From Sarcocystis neurona (lineage: Eukaryota > Apicomplexa > Conoidasida > Eucoccidiorida > Sarcocystidae): a stretch of DNA of 64,000 bases. Each line of letters starts with the position of its first letter. The stretch's first letter is position 1. Below are positions 51,736 to 61,200 of this stretch, piece by piece. A program made the position numbers and the translations under genes. The stretch spans positions 849,665 through 913,664 of the forward strand of contig KL647313.1 in NCBI GenBank assembly GCA_000727475.1. Reading direction: 5' to 3'. Below the pieces are notes generated by a model. It searched no databases. It was not told the origin of the DNA and saw nothing but the letters and a program-made list of their open reading frames with translations.

Positions 51736-52140
51736 TGTTGCAAACGGAATAATCAATGCCTGTGTCCAGCTAGCGTAGACACCAGGAACAATGGACCTGT
51801 TGATGTAAAAGCCGCGTAACTTTTGCAGCGGCGAGACGATAAGGGCACAGCTCTCTAGTAATAGTGCTAGCAGTAAGACTCGCAGGAGTAGGAATAGGCG
51901 TAGCGTGTAAAGGGACTCAGTGGCTGTGCAGCCACCATAACACTGTAGCAGCTGCTGTTGCCCCCTGTGCAGGGGCGCCCATACTTGCACCGACGCATTT
52001 GGCATCCGCAGCATCAAGATACGTCAGTGTGCAGGGAAGCAGTACAACGCGGCCGAGCAGCGGTAGTGGTAACACACCCCACGCAGAAGAAGCAGCAATA
52101 GCAGCAGCAAAAACGTCCCGCGTCAGCAGCGGTAGAGGCA

Positions 52141-52515
52141 AGGCGGCGTCAGCAGCCGTGGAGTCAAGGCGGCGTCAGCAGCCGTAGAGTCAAGGCGGCG
52201 TCAGCAGCCGTAGAGTCAAGGCGGCGTCAGCAGCCGCAGACTAGCAGCAGCCGCAGACTAGCAGCAGCCGCAGACTAGCAGCAGCTGCAGACTTGGCAGC
52301 AGCCGGCCAGACGCAAGAGCAGAAGCCAGAACCAGTACGAGGACGAAAACGTCCTGCTTCTGCAGCCGTACAGTAGCAGCGGCCGGCAGGACGCTGCAGC
52401 AACAGCCAGAACCACTACGAGGACGAAAACGTTCGGGCTCAACAGCCTTGGAGTAGCAGCAGCCGGCAAGACGCAACAGCAGCAGCCAGAACCACTACGC
52501 GGACAAGGGGGTGAC
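52141..52515. repeat. Nested tandem arrays: 26-bp, 17-bp and 80-bp units
   Basis: A 26-bp unit (AGGCGGCGTCAGCAGCC start) is repeated at 52141, 52167, 52193 and 52219. It passes into three to four copies of a 17-bp CCGCAGACTAGCAGCAG unit up to about 52290. Then an 80-bp unit containing AGCCAGAACCACTACG recurs at 52324, 52404 and 52484. The three arrays share CAGCAGCCG sub-sequence, suggesting stepwise expansion from one seed. Confidence 0.88.
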
Positions 52516-53337
52516 GGTTGCTACGTCTGGGCGGCAAGAATGTCTCTGCGTGGCGAGACGTACAGGGGAGCGTTCATTGTTCGGTGCTGGTGCAGCAAAC
52601 GTGGCGTAGTTAGTTAGGGCACCAACAGCCCCGGGTCCACCTTTATCTAGCAGGTGGGGGAAGAACGTCGGCAGCAACAGCAGGACCAACGCGTAGGACC
52701 GCGGACACCTGCATCAGCAGCGACCAACGGCGTGAGTATCATCACCAGGCACAGATGGCGGGGCAGCTTTAACACGAGCAGGACAGGAGCGTTGTACCCC
52801 CCCCGCGACCGACCACCGCTCGAAAGTGTCCAGCGCGCCAACTGTAGTAGTCTTAACACGATTCCCGGATAAAACGACGCTGCAGCATCAACAGTAGTTT
52901 CGCAACGAGTGGGCCTACGCCTCGGAGTAGGAACTTTATCAAATCTACTACAAATGTGGATGCTTCTTCCATGTCCAGTTTGCACGTTCGGACCAGGGGT
53001 CCCCTGCAGCTGGGCGTCGCCTGGAGTAACAGATGACTCCCTTACCCCACTAGCACCCCCTGCAAAGAGTGCTCTTCGGGGGTGATGGGGGCCAAAAGGT
53101 GTCGCCACTGCTGCGCCTGTCTATTGTTCCTTCCTGCAGAGGCTCAAAAAGCTCTCAGCTGACTTAATAGGGGGTAAAGGCAGCAATCTGGCAGTATCTT
53201 CTTATCTGAACCGGGTGGTGGATCGCCGTGAAACGTCACTTTCTCACATACTGGCGAACGGCGCAAGCATCATTTTGTCCTGCGCACAACGAAGATGTTC
53301 GCCCGTTTGTAGCAGATCATCTGCCCTCGCAAGCATA

Positions 53338-53694
53338 TCATCGCCCAACGCAGAAGACCGCTTCGGAGGCTGTAGGATGCGGAACAAGGCGCAGAATCAC
53401 CCTGTCTTCTCCCCAGTCTCGCTGCTCACGGCCGGCGTACAGCCGTGTACACTTCACGTTCCAACAATACTCTTGTGGTCCCTGCACGATCGCGCGTATG
53501 CGCTGTTTGCTTTGGCAAGTGTTACAGTCTCGTAGAAGAAATGCGAGCTGATCGTGGAACGTGTCGCTGACAGGGTAAACAACGTGTATGTCGGCAAACA
53601 GCCGCCGTCGACCGAGTCCACCCGCATGAAAACTCCATTCCCTGCCCTCCCACGGCATCTCAGGTGTACGTACACTCAAAGCGCTTCCTTCCAC
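53338..53694 (-). mobile_element. Fragment resembling a Ty3/gypsy-type integrase zinc-binding domain
   Basis: The minus-strand frame contains LGRRRLFADIHVVYPVSDTF followed by LLRDCNTCQSKQR. The arrangement (H)-G-x-L-G, about 28 residues, then C-x2-C-Q-x2-K follows the H2C2 domain that precedes the catalytic core in retrotransposon integrases. The usual Trp-Pro is Tyr-Pro, and one His is replaced by Gly. No integrase core (DDE) follows: the frame ends with a TGA 60 codons later. Upstream, no RNase H or reverse transcriptase was recognised in the same frame. If real, it is a decayed, isolated remnant. Chromovirus-like elements are known in Eimeria genomes. A palindrome-family site overlaps at 53663-53676. 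Confidence 0.42.
53663..53676. repeat. GGTGTACGTACACT palindrome-family site
   Basis: Thirteen of fourteen bases match the perfect core, followed by CAAAG. It lies at the upstream end of the integrase-like frame and is read there as Val-Arg-Thr-Pro. Confidence 0.8.
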
Positions 53695-56600
53695 ACGCCA
53701 GAAAGACGCTGTGTTACCGTTTGTCGAGATGGGTCCGCGCAGAAGCTGCCGACCCTTCGGATGTAATGTCTACCAGTGGATCCGACGTTGACGTTCTTTG
53801 CCCGAAACGTTTCGCTACACTTCGTACGGCACAGGCCCGCCCCTGGGTTGTGCGAAAACTTAGCTCTGGAGCCGAGTATGGCAGTACAACGGACAGTGCC
53901 TTATCCGTCGACGTACCTGTCGGCTGACGGGAAATATACTTTTGAGTTGCGACTCTGTCCACACGTGCTGTCAACGTGGTGCTGTCGCGCGTTGTGGAAC
54001 TTGGGCGGTGCACTCCCTCCATCGCGCGGCCTCCAGGGTAGGTCCAGCCGTTCGCTCTCGCCAGTTCCCGTGGCCGTGCTGCCGGGGTGTGCTGGATTCC
54101 CGTCCTCGGTCGATTTTGCGGCGTAATGTTGCCAAATTCGGCAGAAAGTGTCGACAGCTGTCACTGGTACTGCAAAGGTATTCGGTTGAAGGTTATGGTT
54201 CAGCCTCTCTCTTTCCCCCTGTAGAATTCCGCTGATTAGCACAGCTGTCGGCGGGGCACAAGCCGGTGGTGGAGTCGATTCTCGCGTTTCCCCGGAAGTC
54301 CACCGCCCGTTTCCATATCTGGTGTCAGCAGTCACGCTGTGTTGCTTGGGAGAGAGATCCGTGCAGTTTTGTAGTTTTCGCGAGTATACGTGCTTCCCTT
54401 GGTGGGGGTGTGCACAGGAAAGAGGTGTACGTGGTGGAGCCAGTAAACTCCTACGCTTGTGTGCATCGAAGTTGTTCGAGAGTGTCGACCTTTGGCGCGC
54501 ACCATCACGTGTCTGTGTGTTACCGGAAGCAAAGTAAATATACCGTGCAAAGGCAAGGTTTCCAGATGGAAAGGAGAGGCGACTGCGTGAGGAAAAGCTC
54601 GACCGTCGACTCTTTTTCCGCGTATTTTCCTTATTCAATGCGTCGTTTTAGCGTGCGCACAGTACCGTGTAGACACGGAATGCATGTATGCGTGGTTGAG
54701 GAAAGCGCGCACCAGCGTTTGGCGGTTGCAAGGAGCGCGCGTAATTGCTTTCTCCTTCCGCCCTCTCCCTAGCTTTCCGCTCTTTCTCCTCTCCATCTTT
54801 ACATTCGTTTTCCCCTGCCTCCTCTATGTGAGGGGACTCGCGGTGAAAGCGTTGAAGGCCTCCCTGGGAAACGGGCACTCTCTCGCTGCTTCCAGTGTAA
54901 GCACCAGAAAACGTATGGGAATGAAAAGGTCTCATCGAACTGGAGCAAAACATCGTACCGTACCGTGATTTCTCCCATCAGTAGCAGAAGCGAAGCGACT
55001 GGTCGAGCCGAGGACGGATGGAAGCATGAACAAGTAAAGGAGACGGCAATCCACGCATTTTCGCTTGTCACTACGCACAAGGAAAACGCCGCGGTATCCA
55101 TGACTGCCAGCAGCCTCCCCCCTCCGTGTACACGAAATTGACAGAGAGCGGGGACAAAGTACGGACAGCCGGAGGGAAAAGCGGACGAAACTACTTCTTG
55201 AAAGCTGCAGCAGCAGTAACGAGTCACCGCAGTATTGATGACACGGTTCCGGCCGTCTCTACGCAGCTGGTGTGGAGATGCAGGTATGTATACAGCAGGT
55301 TCGAACACAGTTCTATAGAATCTCGAGAGAGAAGCGGTGGAGGTAGAGATCAAGCGTGTTTGTCTGTATATATGTGTAGAAGTGCATGCCACGGAGAGCC
55401 TGAAGAGCATTTGATGGCTCGTGAAAAGAAACGGAACCGAGAATCACTACCAAATTTGCCGCTGTCGTGTTACACACATATGGATACACGTATCTGGTTG
55501 TGTGTACGCATCCTAAGTAGTGGGTATGTGTGGTGGCGTACGTAAATGAAAAACTTCTATGCGTTCGTTCATCTACTTCAGTACACAGGTACATTCGAAC
55601 GTGTGTACGCGCGTGGATTTGGTAATTTTTGTGTGTACGCTGTACTCGATGTTGAGACAGTTGCATGCCCCGTTCTGCACCATCAGTGTGAAAGCATACT
55701 CGAACAGATACTGACACACGTGTACTCTAACCGGCAGCTCATATAATATATATATATATATACACATATGCATGGATCTGTACGTGTGCGTGTCCGAGAT
55801 TCGTATTCATGCGTACGTGTGTATAAATGCGCATTTATTTATCTGCAGATGTGCGGGAGGTGAGCGGCGATGATGGCTGTATTCTGGGACCGCTCTTGTA
55901 CATCTGAGGAAAAGTGTGATCTTCTTCCTTGTGCATGTGAATGTTCCTTCGCAGCTCCCCCAGCGAAGAAATATGACTTCGTGTTACATCTGTCAGCGTC
56001 TATATATACGTCGTGTATATATACAGCGTAATTAGTTCATATAGACATATCCACGTAGCGCACACCTATACATATATATATATATATGTATGTCACGCCT
56101 GTGTCCACGTCAAACATATACACCATTTTCATGTAGCGCAAATGTGTATCTATATATGTCGCCTGCAGTACACACATACATGTATGTGTGTGTACTTGTG
56201 TGGCTGTGTGTATGTCCTTTCACGCGAGTACATGGACACAGGCTGAAAGACACGTGAGTGTTGAACACGCGTACAAGCGATTGTGGGGGGCTGCGGTGCA
56301 TTTTCGCAGAAGATTTCGTCACTCGACTGGCACTTGATTCCCGTTTGCCACCACTTTTGTTCTCGCAGAGAGTAGAATAGCCGCATGAGTGTAAATCACG
56401 GGGTGCGTATATCTCCAACACGAGCGGCACCTCGCTGCAGCGACCCCGCTTACCTTTCCTGTCGTCAAAATATGTGGCCTACATTTGTCTGCGATCCCCT
56501 CGTCAAAGGGAGTATTGTCCTCTTGCCGTGTGGTGAATAGGTCTGTATCTTGCTCGGTGTGTAGCTGCAAAGGCACGTGTCCGTGTCTATGTGTATATAT

Positions 56601-57833
56601 GTGCGTGTGTGTGTGTCTCGATATATATGCGACAACGTATTTACATATACGAATGTGCCACTCTGCGCTCTGCGTGATGCATACATAGATATATGAATGT
56701 ATGCGATGGCTAGTGTACGAACGTGTGCTGTAGCGTCCCCTGGTAAATCAACCCGAGTAGTGCCTTTTCTCTCGTATCCGTGAGACACTCTTAACTATCT
56801 CTCCTCGAGTGAAGAAAGTGTATATGTGTCTGCTGCGTCTATCGATAGGGATGGGCCGCTGCTGGTGCATACGTGCATGCATATATATATATACATATCA
56901 AAGTTTAGCTAAAGGAGAGTACCGTTTTCCTGCTCTTTCGTGTGCGTTGTTTGCGTGTAGGGTGGACGTGCAGGTGTTTTGTCTATGTGTTTGAGGTGCG
57001 CGGGGCAGCAGGTGAGGAAAGAACCTTGTCGGTTGCATTTTCAGGTGTACAGACACCCGGAGACCGCACGCGTCGCGCACGTTGTGCGGTGTATCTATCG
57101 ACGGAGGACAGACTACTTCGCCGCGTTTTCCTCGCGCCTAACGCGTGTAGGAGCCGTCATAGAACATCTGGTGTTGTTCTCTTTTTACTGTCGAGCGACA
57201 GTTTCCGTCGACACCTCTCCAGGACTTCGAGTGCCGCAGGGAATATCGTCTTTGATCAATACCCTCTCAGCGAAGAAGTGGTTCTTTCTGTTCTTCGTAG
57301 ACGTCCGAAGACCGACACGACCTAATTTCTGCGTGTGGCTCCACGTAGACATGCGTATGTATATACATGTATAAATACATATATATGTGTTTGTAGAAAG
57401 AGCGACAAAAAACCAGACAACGAGAGATAGAAGTCATGATTGCCCGTTATCTGAGTTAACTCGTACGTGCGCCGTTCTGCGTCCCGGTCTCTCTGAATCC
57501 CTAAGTTGTCGTCCAGCGGCGTTGTTAGTATATTCGTCCGGTACATATATATATATATATATGTATGGAGGAAATGGGTGGATGCACAAAGACAGACATA
57601 TATGTATATTTATATAGATAAATGTGTGTGGAAGCAATGAGTGACTGCAGGAAGGCTGACGTATACAAACAGCAGAGATGCGGTGGTGTGTCACCCGATG
57701 CGTCCTGTGACGGGAGAGACAAAAAGAGAGAGACAGTGAGAGCGAGAGGGACAGAGGGCGAGATATAGACAGTTGCATGCGCTAGTGGATAGACATAAAC
57801 TGGGGATATGGAAGGTTGAGTTTCATGTAGACT
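53695..57833. other. Repeat-poor segment without a convincing gene
   Basis: Mixed sequence to about 55730, then TA-rich tracts at 55741-55765, 56070-56090, 56880-56900 and 57541-57562. Frames of 100-250 codons occur on both strands with no sustained coding texture. A plus-strand stretch near 57190-57330 faintly resembles a reverse transcriptase; see findings. A GGTGTACAGACACC variant is at 57043-57056. No RNA gene seen. Confidence 0.5.
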
Positions 57834-58229
57834 TCAAGGAAGAAATGGCGAACGCTGAGCGACAACAGTAGATTCTGTTCACCCGTTGCATGTCTCTGCG
57901 AGGCCGTTTGCGCGCAGGCAGTTGAAGAGAAGTTGTTGGTGTGCTGCGGCAGCTGCGCTTTCTTGGGAGGGCAGGGCTCGGGTAGAGGACAGCATTAGCA
58001 GTGGCACAAGACGCAGCGGGTGCAGCAGGAGCAAACAACAGCGGCGTCGGGCGGGGGAGAGGAGGAGGCCGGGGGAAGAAGCAGCAGCAGCAGACGTTCG
58101 GCGGTGGCGTCCGCAAAAGAAGAGGAGGTGCAGCAGCAGAAGCTGCAGCAGAAAAAGTAGGCGCTCGCGCAGCAGCAACGGGAGCTTTGCCGTTTCGTCA
58201 GCGAAGTCGTATGGAGCTTCGTGGGCGCG

Positions 58230-61200
58230 ATGCATGCGGGAAAGGAAACCCCGGCGCCAGCGCCACACTTGGTGCGGCTGCGTCCTGCTGCTGCAGCTGC
58301 AGGTGGCCACACGGCTGATGCTGCCGCTGCTGTTGCCGGTCGCGGGGCTTTTCTGTCTGCTGACGCGCCCCCTGTGGCTGCAGAGCGGCGCGCGGGCTGC
58401 TGCAGAATCAGCGCTGCAGCTGCGGAGCAGCAGCGCAGTTCCCTGCTGCGGCTGCAGGAGCGGCTGGAACAGCAGCAGCAGCAGCTACAGCACCAGGCAT
58501 GGCAACTGCACGTGCTACAGCAGCAGGTAGCTGGTGGCGTTGCCCAAGACTCAGCTACTTCTGCTGTCTCGTTCCTTGCTGCAGATCTTGCATCGTCTCC
58601 ACCGCCGCGTTCTGACGCTGCTGTTACTTCTGGTCCTCCTGCAGCTCTTCCTCTTGCTGCTGCTGACATTTCTGCTGCAGCGTCCCGTGCTCCTCCTTCT
58701 CGTCTTTCCAGCACCAAGAGTGTGATTTCCGCTGCTGCTGCGACTGCTCCTGCTGCTGCGACTGCTCCTGCTGCTGACGCTAGCAGTACTGTTGCGTCTG
58801 CTGTCGCTCCTGCCGCTGATGCTAGCAGTAGTGTAGCTGCTGCTGCAGCCGCTGGTGTCGCACCTGCTGCTGATGCGAGCAGTAGTGTGGGTGCTGCTGG
58901 TACTGTGGCACCTGCTGCAGATGCTGGCAGGAGTGTGGGTGCGGCTACTGCTGCTGCTGTCGCATCTGCTGCTGATGCGAGCAGTAGTGCGGTTACTGCT
59001 GCTGCGGTCGCACCTGCTGCTGTCGCACCTGCTGCTGATGCTTGCGGTAGTGTGGGCGCTGCTGCTGCTGTCGCACGTGCTGCTGATGCTAGCACTACGC
59101 GTGCTGGTGCTGCTTCTGCAAGTGTTGCAGCTGCTGGAAGTGCTGCTGCTGCAGGTGCAGTTGAGCGACGTGCAGTTCCTGCTTGTGCTGAAGCTACGGA
59201 CGGTGCGGCTGATGAGGCTGCTGTTGCTGCTGGCGTTAACGCTTCACGTTCATCGTGTTCAGCGGCAACCGCAGCAGCGAAGGCAGCGCTACGGGCAGCA
59301 GCAGGAGCTTTAGCAACAGCAGCAACCGCCGACACCGTCGAGTTTGCAGAAGCCCCGGCAGAAGTAGCAACACCACCAGCGGCAACACAAGCAGCAACAC
59401 GAGCACCAACAACCGCAGCAGCGACAGCAGAAACAGCAGTGGAAGGAGGAGAAAGACAAGCGGGATATCGAGGTCGATCGAGACACACCAACGCAGCGGC
59501 AGCAGCAGTCGCAGCAAGAAAAGCAGCGGCAGCGGCCGCAGCAGCAGCAGTGACAGCATCACAAACAGGGTCAGTTTCAGCAGCTGAAGACTGCTGCAGG
59601 CAGCGGAATTTGAAAGGTCCCGCAGCTGCTGTGCATCCTGTTGCAAAGCTCAGACCGTGTGGCACGCCAGAAACGAGCAGCACCACCAGCAGCAACGCGA
59701 ACAGCGACAGCAACCGCAGCAGCAGCAACAGCAGCACCGACAGCAGCAGCACGGAAAGCAGCAGCACCGAAAGCAGCAGCACAGACAGCAGCACGAGCAA
59801 GAGCGATAGCAACAGCAGCGATAGCAACAGCAACAGCAGCGTGCGCAGGACTAGGGGTGACACCGGGCAAGCGCACAGCAGGAGCGGCAGAAGTGGGGAA
59901 CTGAGGAGCCGCTGTGACAGGCAACAAGACATTCCGGCTTTGCAGCGTGACTGCAGAGGCGCTGCCAGTGTGTTCTTGGCTGCAGCAGGAGAGGCAGTCA
60001 CTGCCGGAGAAGCTGCAGCAGCAACAACAGCAGTAGCCGCAGGAGCGCCGGCGCAAGCACCAGCAGCAGCAACAGCAGCAGCAACAGCAGCAGCAACAGC
60101 AGCAGCACCGGCGGCAGCAGTAGCACACGTCGAAAAGACAGAAGTGGCAGGAGCTGTAATTACAGCGGCAGGGTGGGACAGAGCAACAGCAGCGCATGCA
60201 AGATCAGCAGCGCCACGGCGTGGAGCAGGAGCAGGAGGAGCAGCAGCACCTGCAGGAGGCCGTATCACAGGTGTGGCACCAACAGTAGTGACAGCGTCAT
60301 TCTCAAACCCAGGAGCCCACGCAGCAGTCCGGGCAACGGCAAGAAGAGGAGCTCTCACAACGGTAATAGTGCCAGCACCGGTGACAACTGCAGCAGTTTT
60401 CGCAGCAGCAGGAGTAGTGGCACAAGTCGAAGCAGCAGCAGCAACAGGCCCCGTTCAAGCAACAGTAGCGGTGCCAGTCGAAGCAGCAACAGCGGCAAGG
60501 TCGGTCTCAGCAGCAGCAGCAGGACCGGCCGAAGGCGCAACAGCAGGAGACACAGGAGCAGCAAGAAGACGGCGAGAAGGGACAGCAACAGGAATCGAAA
60601 GAATAGCCGCAAGGTCGACTTCGGCTTTGCAGTGGGCCTCTGTTCAACTAGCTGAACCTTCCCCAGTTCCTTTCTTTGCACGTGTTGATACAGCCGTCCC
60701 TCATTCCGGCACAGCTGCTGCCGCTGCTGCGGCTGTCCCTGTTGCTGCGTACGATCTTGCGCCAAACAGGCCTGCTGTTTCCTGTTCCCCGTCGCCCTCT
60801 GCTGGTTCGTCGACACCTGCGGCTGCTACACCGTCGACTACGGGCGCTGCTGCTACCGGAGAGACGTGGACCTCTCTGTTCTCCTTCGCTGCTGGTGCTG
60901 CTCCTGGTGCCGCTGCTGCTGCAGAGCCGTTGACGACAACGGCTGGTCCGGATGCTCGTGACGCGTCTTCTGCTGCTGCGTTTCGCGCTGCTGCTGCTGT
61001 TCTCCCCGCAGCTGCCAACGTCGTCCTTCCTTCGGCGACGGCTGCTGTGCTTCCGGCTCTGGTGCAGCGGGACCGCGCTGCTGCTCCTGCTGCAGCAGCA
61101 CCGCGCCACAAGAACGTTTCCTCTCAACTGCAGCACGCGTTTGCCGCTGACGCAGGAGATGGAAATGCTGAACGGTTCATTGCCGCCGCTGCTGTTGTTG

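Larger units (their letters stand above)
51441..53337. other. Minisatellite-rich spacer
   Basis: No convincing gene. It contains a GTA/TAG microsatellite at 51617-51735, the 26-, 17- and 80-bp tandem arrays at 52141-52515, and short mixed-sequence frames. Minus-strand Thr-rich frames over the GTA tract are repeat artefacts. Confidence 0.5.

Noticed and set aside
49470..52515. Possible CRISPR array from regularly spaced repeats
   Set aside because: The repeats are directly adjacent minisatellite units without unique spacers, and the genome is eukaryotic.
58000..60358. A 787-codon minus-strand frame opposite the Ala-rich plus-strand gene
   Set aside because: It reads as Ala, Leu and Cys runs, the reverse reading of CAG repeats. 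The plus-strand frame is longer, extends beyond it on both sides and carries the non-repetitive segments.
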